Assembly: GCA_028456385.1 (NCBI GenBank)
Contig: JALNQF010000236.1
Location: forward strand, 1-64,000
Length of the DNA: 64,000 nucleotides
Source: Ophiosphaerella korrae
Taxonomy: Eukaryota > Ascomycota > Dothideomycetes > Pleosporales > Phaeosphaeriaceae
Direction: 5' to 3'
Made by a program: the position numbers and the translations under genes. Of this stretch, positions 50,560 through 63,786 are shown piece after piece (within the stretch, counting starts at the first letter, position 1; every line of letters starts with the position of its first letter). The notes beneath the pieces were generated by a model, which saw only the letters and a list, made by a program, of their open reading frames with translations, had not been told where the DNA came from and searched no databases.

Positions 50560-51780
50560 CACGGTCTAGCTAATATAATAGTAGAAAGCTTAACTAAAAA
50601 GGTAGCTAAGGCCCCTATAAGTAGTTATAAGTTAGACAACACTATATAGAAGGTAATTAGAAACTATATTAATAACCTAATCTTAGAAAAAGAAGATATA
50701 AAAATAGTAATTAACGCTTTAGAAACGTAGAACAAAGAACTATAAGATTACTTAAAGTAAAACAAAGTACAAATTAAAGCTATTATTAAAAGATAGAATT
50801 AGATAAAACTAATTACTTAGAGACTAGAAATAAGTGCGATAAAGAAACTACTAAAGATACTTATACTTAAAAAGTTTAATAGAAGAAGAGAAAAACTAAG
50901 ACCCTTTATAGTATTAGTATAACTCTAGATAGACGTATAAGTACTACACTTTAATATAGAAGAAAAAAAGGTAATATATATTAGGATGTATCTTAAAGAA
51001 GATATAATAAGATAGTTTAAGCCTTACTAGATAAACTATATAATATATACGCTAATAATATAAAAGGATAAAACAAGAGCTATCTTTAGAAGTTATAAAT
51101 ACTTTACTAAATAAATAAGAGTAGCGTTTAGAGATATAGATATTACCTAATAAGCTAAAGAAAAACTCGAAAGGCTTATATAGAGCAAGAGCGTTCTAGT
51201 ATATATATTATAGTTTAAATAACTAGTATAAAATATAGAATAGAATAAAGTATCTTTAATATTATAATTTAAATAAAGATTAAATATAAAAATCTAATAC
51301 AAAATAATCTATATAGAAAAACTAAGGATATTAGAAGCCCTAAAATAGTAAGTAATACAAATTAACAATAATTTTTAAGAATAGAAGAAGAATAAATATA
51401 GGAGTTAACTAAGAAAACAAGACAATAGAGACTCTATAATCCTTAACGCTAATAAGGATAAAAAGAAAAAGAAGAACAAAGACTTTACGTACTTTAACTA
51501 TAGTAAGAAAAGCTACTACCTAAAAGACTACTAATTATAAAAGAAAAAAGATATAGTATATTATAAATATAAGAAACTAGGACACTTTATAAATAACTAT
51601 AAAAGTAAGGACCTAAAGAAAGAAATATAGTTAAAGACAACTAAAAAGAAGAAAGAAGTACTATAAGTATAGGCTAAACCTTAGAAGAAAGTAGCTAGAA
51701 GTAAAGAATTACAATACGTAATACTTTATTAAGCTGTTTATTATAGTAATAACTATAATATATACTTCTTAAGTAAATAA
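50560..51780 (+). pseudogene. E12 gag with two CCHC zinc knuckles
   Basis: Plus-strand gag remnant, first readable as NIIVESLTKKVAKAP shortly after the LTR. It continues through a Lys/Glu-rich helical region. Knuckle 1 at 51490-51531 has Tyr at all three Cys positions and at the His. Knuckle 2 at 51559-51600 keeps GHF with Cys as Tyr. Spacing CX2CX4HX4C is exact in both. Both are followed by a run of Lys residues. No start Met is visible. The frame is broken only by stops at likely Gln/Trp codons over most of its length. Confidence 0.86.
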
Positions 51781-52049
51781 AGAGTAAGATACTTTCTATA
51801 TAAGAAATAAAGAGTAGTAGTAATAAAAAAATATAGAACGCAAGTATAGCTTAATAAAACAAGACGTATAATAGACCTACTAATAGAAGATTTAGAAAAG
51901 GAAAAGCCCTAGACCTTATTAATCCCTACTAAAGGACTAGTAGAAGATAAGAAGACTACTACAATTACTTCTAAAGAACTACAAAGTAATAAAGAAGAGA
52001 ATAATATAAGAAGTATAAAGTATACCTAGTTAGTATATAGCTATAATAG

Positions 52050-55000
52050 CTATATAATAATAAATACTAAGGAATAAAATAAAGAATAGAAGTTTATTTA
52101 GAAATACTTACTAGTTATAAGTATAGAAGAAGCGTATAAAGACTAGAAGATACGTAATCTTAAGAATATAAAGTTTATAGTATTCTAATAATAGATAAAG
52201 TAATAGATAGTTATAGTAAGAAAAATGCCTATATAAAAAGAGTAGTAGTACCTTATAAAAAAAACGCGATAGATTAATAAAGCCTATATACTATAAGTAC
52301 TAGTAGTGTACTATATCCTAATATAGAAGATACCTAGCAAAGATAAATACTAGAAAGGTAACAATAAAAGAATAGACCTAGAACATCTAGTATACTTTAA
52401 GATATTATAGTTATTATACTTAAATATATACTATATTATATATAGAAACCCTAATATAAGAAACAATATATAGCTAGTAAAGAAGAAGAATTATAATTAT
52501 ATAAGGGTAATCCTAGTAGAAGATATTATAGGATAGAAAACTATACTAGAAGATAGATATATAGTAATAAGGCTAGAACCTAGACTATCTAAGAAATACG
52601 TCTTAGGAAGACTATAGTATAAATATACAAATAATAAATATCTAAAATATAAAGAATAAAAACTTTAGATAAAGTAATAGCCTTAGAAGAATAGATAATT
52701 TATAAAATTACCTAAGTAAAATTAGCTAAAAGGTATAAGAGGCTTATATATTACAAAAATAGGTATATACTAAAGAAAGAGAGTATAATTAATAATTAAT
52801 AGTAGAGCTATAAGAAACTTTATATTAAAGAAGTTTATAGAAATATAAAGAATATAGTATATAATAAAGAAGTACTCTTAATAACTAAGTATAATTAAAG
52901 GAAAACTATTTTAGGAACCTATTAGGTTTAAAATAGTTCTCTCTACACTAGAACTAAAAAGGATAACAATTAAAAATATAGTTATAGATATAATAATAAT
53001 TAATAATAAATAAGAAATTATACTAAGAATACTATAGTTATAGATAGTAAACCTATATATTAATTAAATAATAAGAAGAATTAGCTACTATAGAATAGAA
53101 AAGCTAAGAGCTAAAATAAACACGTGCAAAGGAGAATTCCTAGAAGAATACAAGAAATAGGAATAATAGCTTATAGAACCTAAAGACTACCTTCTAGAAT
53201 ATTAGCTATAGGACTTAATAATAGAAATAGAAGAAGGTAAAAATATAAGATAGAGCCTAGTCTACTAAAAAATAGAAGAAGAATCTAAAATTAAACAAGT
53301 ATTTATATAGAACGCAATAAAGAAAAGATAAATAAGAGAATCTAAATCCTTAGTAGTATATAGACTTATATTTATAGATAAAAAAAAGATAAGTAATAAG
53401 AGACTCTACGTAGACTTTAAGAAAACTAACGTAATTATAAATAAAAACTAATACCCCTTACTATAAATAAATAAAATATAAGATAGGCTATAGAAAGCTA
53501 AGATCTTTATAAAGTTAGATATTTAGAACGCTTACTACTAAATTAGAATTAGGAAAAGTAATAAATAGAAAATAGTATTTAGAATATAATAGAGACTATA
53601 TAAATACCTATTTATACTATTTAGCCTAATAAACATACTAGCCGTATTTTAAGAAAGAATTAACATAATACTAAGAGAGTACTTAGACGTATTTATATTT
53701 ATATACTTAGATAACATCCTTATATTCTTAGAAATAGAAGAAGAATATATATAATATATATATAAGGTACTAGAAAGACTAGTAGAAAGTAAATTATTTC
53801 TTAAAATAAGAAAATACAAATTTTATATAAAGGAAATAGACTTCCTTAGATTTATTATAGAACTAAGAAAAATTAAGATTAATCTAAGAAAAATAAAGTT
53901 AATTAATAAATAGCTAACACCTAAGAACTTAAAAGAGGTATAATAATTTTATAGGCTAGGGAACTTTTATAGAAAGTTAATAATAAGATAGTCTAAAGAT
54001 ATAAAACTTATAACTAGACTTATAAAAAAAGATATACTATTTAAATAGATAGAAGAATATAACAAAGTATTTAAAGAAATTAAAAGAAAGTTTACTAAAA
54101 ACCTAGTTATTAGAATATATAACCTAGACCTACTAGTAATAGTAAAAATAGACGCATCTAACTTAGTCTATAGAATAGCACTAATACAAGAAGATCTAAA
54201 AACTAAATAAGAATACTTAGTTAAATACTTCTCTAAGAAAATAAAACTAGTAGAACTTAACTACTTAATCTATAATAAGGAGATACTAGTAATCTATAAA
54301 GTATTTAAATAATAGAGAGTATACTTATAAGAAGTAAAGTATAAAACAAAGGTCTATATAGACTATAAGAATCTTATAGGATTTATACTAAATAAAGAAC
54401 TATTATAATAATATATAAGATAGTAGGAATTCCTATTAATATTTAACTTAGAAATTATATATATAAAAGGGAAAGATAACTAATTTATAGACGCCCTTAG
54501 TAGAAGACTAAACTTATAAGAAAAAATAAGCGTAACTAGTATAGTTCTAGTTAAGAATAAAAGAGGATACTTAGTCCTAAATATACTTAAAATAGCTACA
54601 ATACTTAAAAGAACAAGTAGCGAGCTAAACAAATAGATTTAGAAAACAACGTAAGAAGTATTTAAAAAAATAGAGAAACTAGAAACTAAAGAAGGATTTA
54701 TATCAGCCTATAGAAGAATATATATTATAGGAAAAATCTAGAGAGAATTTATATAATAATTCTATAAACTACTAGTATATAGATACTAGGGAATTAAGAA
54801 AATACTAAATAGGCTCTTAAGAGACTACTACATCCTAAGAGTAAGATAACTAGTAGAAGAAGTACTATAAGATTATATAGAATACTAGAGAAATAAGTAT
54901 AATAGATATATACTATATAGTATACTATAACTAGTTAAAGTACTAGAGTAACCCTAGAGAGTAATAATAATAGACTTTATTACGAAGCTACTTAAGTTAA

Positions 55001-56020
55001 AAGACCTAATATTAAGAGTAAAGTATAATAGAATACTTATAATAGTAGATAAACTTATAAAGTATATATACTTTAGACTATATAAAGAGATAAGTAAGAT
55101 AGAGGTTACTATATACTAAGTTCTAGGAACTATAATTAGCTAATATAGTACTCTAGATAAGATTATTATAGATAAATACGTACGATTTATATTAAAACTA
55201 TAGAAGATAATAATAGTATAACTAAGAGTATAACACGCTATATTAATAGTATATTACTTATAAATAGATAGATAATTAGAATAGATAAATTAGATAGTAG
55301 AATAATACTTAAGATACTACCTTAACTATAACTAGAATAATTAGGTATAGCTACTACCTATAGTATAGCTAGTATATAATAGCGTAAAGAATATAGTAAT
55401 AAGAGTATTACTCTTCTTTACAAACTATAGATTTAATCCTAATATATATTAAACGCTAAGAAATATAGAATCTTAGACTTTAAGAGGAGAAAACTTTATA
55501 AATAAAATAAAAGAAATATATAATTAACTAAGATAAGATATACAATTCCTATATAATTAAATAGTAAAGTACTATGAGAAAAAATATAAAGAAGGACCCT
55601 AATTTAAAGAGAAAGAAAGAGTATAGTTAGTATAAAAAAATATTAAGAGTAAGAGACTAAGTTCTAAACTAGACTACGTTAAGATAAAACTATATAAAAT
55701 TAAGAAGAAAGTTATACTAGTTATATTTAAACTAAAGCTACTAAATAACATAAGGATATAATTAACCTTTTATATAGTACTACTTAAGATAGTACTATAA
55801 GAAGTAAAACTACTAGTATGTAAAGTAGATATATATAGAGAATAAGAAGAATAAAAAGTTAAGAAAATCCTAGTATATTAATTCTATAATAGTAGAAACT
55901 ACTACCTAGTAGAATAGATAAAAATAGACGAAAGAGGGCAACTATAGGAAGAAATATAGGAACTAGAAAATAACTTTAACTACCTTAAGAAACTAGAGGA
56001 CTTCTAAAGTTAAAACTCTC
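52050..56020 (+). pseudogene. E12 pol: protease, RT, RNase H, integrase, chromodomain
   Basis: Protease loop at about 52789-52820 reads LIINSRAIRNFI, with the catalytic Asp at 52798-52800 as Asn. RT runs from about 53340; the YLDD box at 53704-53715 reads YLDN. RNase H shows KIDASNLVYR near 54150. The integrase zinc-binding region (about 54750-54905) has His/Cys replaced by Tyr. The integrase acidic residues are still codable: Asp 54973-54975, Asp 55171-55173 and Glu 55279-55281, with 35 residues between the last two, as in DD35E. The chromodomain is at about 55835-56015. Loss of the active protease and RT residues fits TpG to TpA. Confidence 0.9.
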
Positions 56021-56660
56021 TAGACTACCTTGTAGTAAACTAAGAAAACTAATATTACTACTATTAGATAAAGAGGTAATAAGAACGCCTAATATAATAA
56101 GAGTAGCCTCTACTATAGCCTTAAAATTAAGCTCTAACTCTATAAAAGTAGCTTACGTAATAGACTTCTTATTATTTAAGGCTTTTATCTTATAAAGATA
56201 AAGTAGACAAGTATAATTTTCTACTTATATACTTAGAATCTAATTACGTTCTTTTTTAGCCTTAGTAATCTATTTAGATAATTTATCTTAAGTATAGTTA
56301 ATAGCTCTCCCTATTATAAATAAGTATAGATACGTAAATAAGTATTATTAACTTATACTCTATAAGAGATACACTAGAAAGATTATAAGACGTATAAGCG
56401 TTAGTATAAATATACGCCTTATAGGCCTTACTATATTTTAAAGAAATATACTCTATAAGAGGATTTAAAGCTTTATAATAAGAATAAGAAAATATAGTAA
56501 TACTATAACGTAATATACGATCTACTAATTAAAGATAATAAAGGGTAGACTTAGTAGGTATAGAGATAGAGAATAAAGAACTCTATATTAATAAAGAAAC
56601 TAGATTAATAACTTTAGCTCTAGAATAGATAAACTAGAACCTACTTAGAGAGGAAAATAG
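56021..56660 (+). other. E12 3' region and purine tract
   Basis: No sense-strand domain recognised. The minus strand carries the antisense frame in its type B version. Bases just before 56661 (AGAGAGGAAAATAG) are purine-rich and fit the plus-strand primer. Confidence 0.55.
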
Positions 56661-57056
56661 TATTATAGGCGTAACAAGAGGAATTAAGATAAAACTAATT
56701 AGTTCTAACTTAGATACTAACAAAGTATAAGACGAGTAAGGTAATAACCTTAATTAGAAAACTACCTACAATTAAGATACGTAGTAGTAATCTATAATTA
56801 TATAATAATAGATTAGTAGTAATCTATAATATTGTATAAATAGATTAATATAAGTATATAGTTAATAGAATACGTATTATTAGGATAGTATTAGTAATTT
56901 AATTATTAACTACAAGCGATAATACTAAGATAGTTATAAAACATCTTCTATTATTTATATTATATTATAGATTACAATACGAGCTTTTATTATTACCTCT
57001 TAATCTACTAATACTTTTTAGGTATTAGGAAGTTAACCCTAGTAACACCTATTATA
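56661..57056 (+). repeat. E12 3' LTR (type B, 396 bp)
   Basis: Same ends as the 5' copy but 32 bp longer, because the AATCTATAAT...AGATTA unit is present twice (about 56790-56850). Confidence 0.91.
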
Positions 57057-58369
57057 CAAAAAGTAATACTCTTATTACTATATTTTTTACGCTATTATAT
57101 ACTTACTATACTATAAGTAATAACTATACCTAATTATTTTAATTATAGTTAAGGTAGTAATTTAAGTATTATTCTACTATCTAGTTTATATATTCTAACT
57201 ATTTATCTATTTATAGATAATACGATATTATTATTTAATATTATATTCCTACTTATACTATTATTATTCTTAATAGTTTTAATATAAATTATATATCTCT
57301 ATCTATAATAATCTTATTTAGAATCCTTTACTAGCTAACTACAATCTCTAAGACTTAGTAAATAGCTACTTCTATTCTACTTTTCTCTTTATATAGTCTA
57401 AAGTATATATACTTTATAAGTTTATTTACTATTATTAGGATTTTATTATACTTAACTCCTAATATTAAGTCTTTTAACTTAGATAACTTTATAATAAAGT
57501 CTATTATTATAGTTCTTTATAGGCGCTCTAGTACTTTAACTAGTTATAGTATTCTATATAGTACGTATTTATTATACTTATTCTTATAATATTCTATATA
57601 GTCTTATAGTACTTCCTTTACTAGTTACTTTACTTTTAGAATATAGTAGTCTCTTAAAAGCCTATTTAATATTTTCTTAATTCTTTAGTATCTATATACT
57701 AGTAATTTATAGAATTATTATATAAATTCTCTTTATATTTTACTTAAAATATATATTCTTTTATAAGCTTTTATAAATCCTTCTTAGATTTCTAGTTTTT
57801 CTTTTTTTTTTAGAAGCTTTTACTATTTCTATCTAAATCTATTTATCTAGTTTACTATTCTTTCTTTTAAGTATTATAGCTATCTTAGGTTTATTTAGAA
57901 CTAAGTTTTCTTCTTTATTTTTAACTAAAATTATACTAGTAGTATTTTCTACTTTTTATAAGTCTAGTCTTCTACTTAAAGTATCTACTAGTTAGTTATC
58001 TTTCTCTTTTATATATATAACCTCGAATTTAAATATTAATAAGAATTCTTACTATCTAGTATAGTATTATAATAAGTCCTTATTTATTATAAATCTTATT
58101 AGATTCTTATAGTCTATATAGACTTTTATTTTATACTTTATACTTTATAAATATACTCTCTATTATTTAAATACTTTATTTATTACTAGTATTTCTTTAT
58201 TATAAATTAAGTAGTTAAGCTCTACTAGCTTTATTTTCTTAGAGAAGTATTTAACTAAATATTCTTGTTTAGTTTTTAGGTCTTTTTGTATTAGTACTAT
58301 TTTATAGACTTAGTTAGATATATCTATTTTTACTATTACTAGTAATTCTAGGTTATATATTCTAATAAC
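57057..58369 (-). pseudogene. E11 integrase to RNase H segment
   Basis: Minus-strand body of E11 between E12 and the solo LTR, co-linear with E2 from about 5465 to 6770. It holds the integrase core and zinc region and the start of RNase H. It is broken at 58369 by the solo LTR and resumes at 58865 with ATAACTAGGTTTTC. Confidence 0.86.
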
Positions 58370-58864
58370 TATTATAGCTATAATAAAAGAAAACTAATTT
58401 AAACTAATTAGCTTTACTATATATAACGACAACATATATAATCTATAGAATAACGAGTTAGACTAGAAGGCTAACTATAATAGGGATACGTAATAAATTT
58501 GTAATTCGAGATCTTAGTAAATACAAAGTATAAAGCTAAGTACGTAATAAATTTATAATTTACAATCTTAGTAAATATAAAGTATAAAGCTAAGTACGTA
58601 ATAAATTTACAATTTATAATCTTAGTAAATACAAAGTATAAAGCTAGCTAAGAAGCCTAGGTATATAGTTAGTAGTAATACGCAATATTAGGATAGTATT
58701 AGCAATTTAATTATTAACTACAAGCGATAATACTAAGATAGTTACAAAATATCTTTTATTATTTATAGCTTATTATAGATTATAATATAAACTTTTGCTA
58801 TTAACTCTTAATCTACTAATACCTATTAGGTACTAAGAAGTTAACCCTAGTAACACCTATTACA
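58370..58864 (+). repeat. Solo LTR (type C, 495 bp)
   Basis: Single plus-orientation LTR with no internal sequence, flanked by ATAAC on both sides (58365-58369 and 58865-58869). This is what LTR-LTR recombination leaves behind. It starts TATTATAGCTATAATA, a perfect 16 bp palindrome, has A-like sequence in its first half with three copies of the 45 bp unit (about 58485-58640), and ends B-like with TAGTAACACCTATTACA. Confidence 0.92.
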
Positions 58865-61800
58865 ATAACTAGGTTTTCTATAAACTTTCTTTTAATCTTA
58901 TTAAATACTTTATTATTTTCTTCTATCTACTTAAATAGTATATCTTTTTTTATAAGTTTAGTTAGTAGTTCTATATCTTTAGACTACTTTACTATTAGTT
59001 TTTTATAAAAGTTTACTAGTTTATAAAACTATTATACTTCTTATAAGTTTTTTAGTATTAGCTATTCCTTAATTAATTTAATTTTTCCTAGTTTAATAAT
59101 AAATCTAAGGAAGTCTATTTCTTTTATATAGAACTTGTATTTTCTTATCTTAAAAAATAGTTTACTTTCTACTAGCTTTTCTAGTACTTTATATATATCT
59201 TATATATATTCCTTCTCTATTTCTAAGAATATTAGGATATTATCTAAGTATATAAATATAAATATATCTAAGTACTCTCTTAGTGCTATATTAATTCTTT
59301 TTTAAAATACTACTAGTATATTTATTAATTTAAAGGGTATAACTATATATTTAAATAGTTTATATTATATTCTAAACACTATTTTCTAGTTATTCCCTTT
59401 CTTAATTCTAATTTAATAATAAATATTCTAGATATCTAGCTTAATAAAGATTTTTACTCTTTATAGCTTATCTTCTATTTTATTAATTTATTGTAAAAGG
59501 TAATAATTTTTATTTATAATTATATTTATTTTTCTAAAGTCTATATAGGGTCTCTTATTATTTATTCTATTTTTATCTATAAATATATATCTATAAACTA
59601 CTAAAGATTTTAATTTTTATATCTATCTTTTCTTTACTATATTTTATATAAATACTTATTTAATTTTAGATTCTTCTTTAGTTTTTTAGTAGACTAGGCT
59701 CTATCTTATAGTTTTTCCTTCTTCTAGGTCTATTACTAAGTCTTATAGTTAATAGTTTAGAATATAGTCTTTAGTTTTAGTAAGCTATTTCTTCTATTTC
59801 TTATATTCTTCTAGGAACTCTCCTTTGTATATATTTATATTAGCCTTTTATATATCTTATTTAGGGTAACTAATTTTCTTTATTCTGTAATTAATTCTTA
59901 GGTTTTCTATCTATAAGTATAGTATTTCTAGGATTATTTCCTTTTTATTATTAATTATTATTATATCTATAACTATATTTTTAATTTTTAACCTTTATAG
60001 TTTTAGTATAAAGAGTACTATTTTAAACTTTATAAGTTCTTTAAATAGTTTTCTTTTAATTATACTTAGTTATTAAGAGTATTTTTTTATTATATAACTT
60101 ATTCTTTATTTTTATATAAACTTCTTAGATATAAAGTTCTTTATAGCTCTACTATAAATTATAATATATACTTTTCTTTTTTAGAAAGTACTTATTTTTA
60201 TTATATATAGGCCTCTTATACCTTTTAGTTATTTTTACTTAAGTAGTTATATAAATTATATATTTTTCTAAAGCTATTACTTTACTTTAAGTTTATATTC
60301 TTTATATATTAGATATTTATTATACGTATATTTATACTATAGTCTTCTTAAGAAATATCTCTTAGATAATTTAGGTTTTAGCCTTACTACTCTATATCCT
60401 TCTTTTTATATTACTTCTTATCTTATAATATCTTTTACTATAATTGCGTTTTTATAATTATAACCTTTTTTTCTTATTAGTTATATATAATTATTTTCTT
60501 TAGGGTTTCTATATATAATATAATTCTTGTCTAAGTATAATAACTATAATACTTTAAAATATACTGGATGTTTTAGGTTTATTATTTTGTTATCTTCTTT
60601 CTAGTATCTATTTTTTTTAAGTTTCTTTTCTATTAGAACGTAGTATACTATTAGTATCCTTATTATATAGGATTTATTAATCTATTATATTCTTTTTATA
60701 AAGTATTACTATTCTCTCTATATAGGTATTCTTTTTACTATAACTATATATTACTTTCTTTATTCTTAAAATAGTATAAACTTTATATTCTTAGGATTAT
60801 ATTCTTTCTAGTCTTTATACGCTTCCTCTATACTTATAACTAGTAAATATTTTTAAATAAACTATTATTCTTAGTTTTATTCTTCTATATCTATAGTTGT
60901 ATAACTATTATAGCTATATATATCTAACTAGGTATACTCTATACTTTTTATATTAACTTTTTTTTATTACTTTATAGTTTTTTAGAAGTAATTATAGTAG
61001 TCTTTTTATCTAGTATTAGTTCTTTAGCCTAAATTAATAGTATCTAGAGCTTCTCTCTTTCTATTTCTTCTATTAATAGGCTTATTATATAAGTTATTTC
61101 TTTTACTTATACTTTTATTCTTTCTTCTTTTATTACTACTACTCTATTCTTTTATAAAAACTAGCCTACTCTCTATTTACTAAAAAAGTATATAAGATAG
61201 TTATTATTATAATAAAAAGTCTAATTAAGTATTATATACTATAATTCTTTATTTACTACTACTTTTTCTTAGAGCTTAGCTTGTACTTTTTATTCTTCTT
61301 TCTTTCTCTTAGTTATTTTTAACTAGGTTTCTTTTTTAGAGTTCTTACTTCTATAGTCTTTTATAAAGTGTCTTAGTTTACTATATTTATAGTATACTAT
61401 ATCTTTCTTCTTATAATAATAGTTTTTTATATAGTAGCTTAGTTTACTATAATTAAAGTACGTAAAGTCTTTATTCTTCTTCTTCTTTTTATCTTTATTA
61501 GCGTTAAGGATTATAAGGTCTCTAGCGTCTTAGTTCCTTAATTATCCTCTATACTTGTTTTTCTTCTATTCTTAAAGATTATTGTCTATTTATATTACCT
61601 ATTATTTTAAAGCTTCTAGTATTCTTAGTGTCTCTTTATAAATTATTTTGTATTAGATTTTTAAGTTTAGCTCTTACTTAAATTATAATATTAAAGCTAA
61701 TTTATTCTACTCTATATTTTATAATAGTTATTTAAACTATAATATATATTTAGAAATACTCTTACTTTATATAAGTCTTTCTAGCTTTTTTTTAGCTTAT

Positions 61801-62434
61801 TAAGTAATATCTATATCTCTAAATACTACTTGTATTTGTATAGTAAAGTATTTATAACTTCTAAAAATAGCTCTAGTTTTATCTTTCTATACTACTAAGG
61901 TATATATTATATAATCTATCTAGTAAGGCTTAAACTATCTTATTATATCTTCTTTAAGGTATATTCCTATTTATACTACCTTTTTATCTTCTATATTATA
62001 GTATAGTACTTATATATTAATCTAGAGTTATATAGAAGCTCTAAAAGGTCTTAGTTTTTCTTTTATTCTATTAAATTTCTTAAGTACTAGTGTTTTAAGT
62101 AGTTTCTTTATTGCGCTTTTTTCTAGTCTCTAGGTAATTAGCTTTATCTAGTTTTATCCTACTATTATAGCTTTAATCTAAGCTTTGTTTTATTTTACGT
62201 AGTCTTATAGTTTCTTATTCTATATTTCTAGAGTATTAATTACTATCTTTATGTCTTCTTTTTTAGAGATTAAGTTGTTTAAATAATTTTTAATTACTTA
62301 TATATCTATTATATCTAAACTATATAAGCTTAGAGGTACTTTATCTCTTTTTGTAGTTAAACTTTCTACTATTATATTAGCTTAGACTATACGCTTCTTA
62401 CGCTTTACTTCTTCTAATAACTAAATTAGTAATG
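58865..62434 (-). pseudogene. E11 RT, protease and gag
   Basis: Minus-strand continuation of E11. RT has its YLDD box at 59239-59250, reading YLDN. Protease lies near 60130-60170. Gag runs from about 61040 to 62390, with two zinc knuckles near 61360-61470. Layout agrees with E2 and E9. It ends at the 5' LTR at 62435. RIP-type stops are dense. Confidence 0.87.
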
Positions 62435-62840
62435 TATAATAAGGTTACTAGGGTTAAATTCTAAATAACTTGTTAGGAGCATTAGTAAATTAGAAGGTTA
62501 TAACAAGAGTCTATATAGTAATTATATAATAACTATAAATAATAGTTAATTTATATATATAATATTAAGTATTAGCGTTCTAGGTTAGAGATTAGATTAC
62601 TAATACTATCCTAATAATACTTATTAATACTACTTATATACTTCTACCCTAGTTATAATCTATAATATAGTTTTATAGATTATTAATCTATTATATATAA
62701 CTATAGATTACCTATATTATATATCTTAATTATAAGTTATTTCCTAATCTAGGTTATTACCCTACTTATCTTATACTTTGTTAGCTCTTAAGTTAAGACT
62801 AATTAGTTCTATCTCTACTTCTATTATTATATTTATAATA
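62435..62840 (-). repeat. E11 5' LTR (type B, 406 bp)
   Basis: Begins TATAATAAGGTTACTAGGG and ends TTTATAATA, followed by the ACTAC duplication. Its repeat zone (about 62655-62712) is one unit shorter than in the partner LTR. Confidence 0.9.
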
Positions 62841-63419
62841 ACTACGCTATTAAAACCTATTTTAGCCTTTACTATAGCTTTAAAATTAAGCTTAGATTCT
62901 AAGAGAGTAGGTTATACAATAGACTTTTTATTATTTAAGGCTTTTATCTTATAAAGATAAACTAAGTAAGTATAATTTTTTACTTATATACTTAGAATCT
63001 AATTACGTTTTTCTTTAGCTTCTATAATCTATTTAGATAGTTTATCTTAAATATAGTTAATAGCTTTTCTTATTATAAATAAGTATAGACGTAAGAATAA
63101 GTATTAAAAACCTACAATCTACTAGAGATATACTTAAGAAGTTATAAGATAAATAAGTATTAGTATAAATATACGCCTTATATACTTTACTATACTTTAA
63201 AAAAAGATAAACTAATAGAGAGTTTAAAGACTTATAACAAGAATAAAAAAATATTATAATACTATAATATAATATATAATCTACTAATTAAAGATAATAA
63301 AGAGTAGACTTAGTAAGTATAAAAAGAAGAGATAAAGAGCTCTATATTAATAAAGTAACTAGATTAATAACTTTAGCTTTAGCGTAAGAGAATAAGACCC
63401 TACTTAAAAGAGAGAGTAA
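62841..63419 (+). other. E10 3' region resumed
   Basis: Continuation of the E10 3' region after E11, starting with the duplicated ACTAC. It matches E12 from about 56100. No sense domain is recognised; the antisense strand has the same accessory frame, and the end is purine-rich (AAAAGAGAGAG). Confidence 0.7.
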
Positions 63420-63786
63420 TATTTTAGGTATAACAAGAGAAATTAAGATAGAACTAATTAGTCTTAACTTAAGTACTAATAAAGTATAAGATAAGTAGAG
63501 TAATAACTTAGATTAAGAAATAAACTATAACCTAAATATATAACACGTTAAGGTAATCTATAAATACGTATAATAGATTAAAAGTAATCTATAAACACGT
63601 ATAATAGATTAGAGTAATCTATAAAGTTATATAAATAGATTAGTAGAAGTATATAGGTATTAGAATACGTATTATTAAGATAATATTAGTAATTTAATTA
63701 GTTAACTTTAAGCGACAATATATTAATATTGTAAGATATTCTTCTATTATTTATAGTTTATTACTTAATTACTATAGTAGGGTAAC
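63420..63786 (+). repeat. E10 3' LTR (type B), interrupted
   Basis: Begins near TATTTTAGGTATAACAAGAG. Three partly palindromic units of about 30 bp, from TAATCTATAAA to TATAGATTA, lie at 63552-63640. The LTR is broken at 63786, before its expected B-type end, by a second LTR. Confidence 0.82.

Larger units (their letters stand above)
50153..57056 (+). mobile_element. E12: complete 6904 bp chromovirus
   Basis: Complete plus-strand element with type B LTRs (50153-50516 and 56661-57056). Left flank AAAAA and right flank CAAAA give a near-perfect 5 bp duplication in an A-rich site; one base differs, or the end is misplaced by one. All domains are present in order. It is the clearest copy for reading pol. 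Confidence 0.9.
48492..62840 (-). mobile_element. E11: chromovirus inserted in E10, itself holding E12 and a solo LTR
   Basis: Minus-strand element bounded by type B LTRs (48492-48925 and 62435-62840) and by ACTAC duplications in E10. Subtracting E12 and the solo LTR with their duplications leaves about 6.94 kb, the normal length. The body reads in order 3' region, chromodomain, integrase, RNase H, RT, protease and gag toward higher coordinates, and is continuous across both insertions. Confidence 0.92.
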
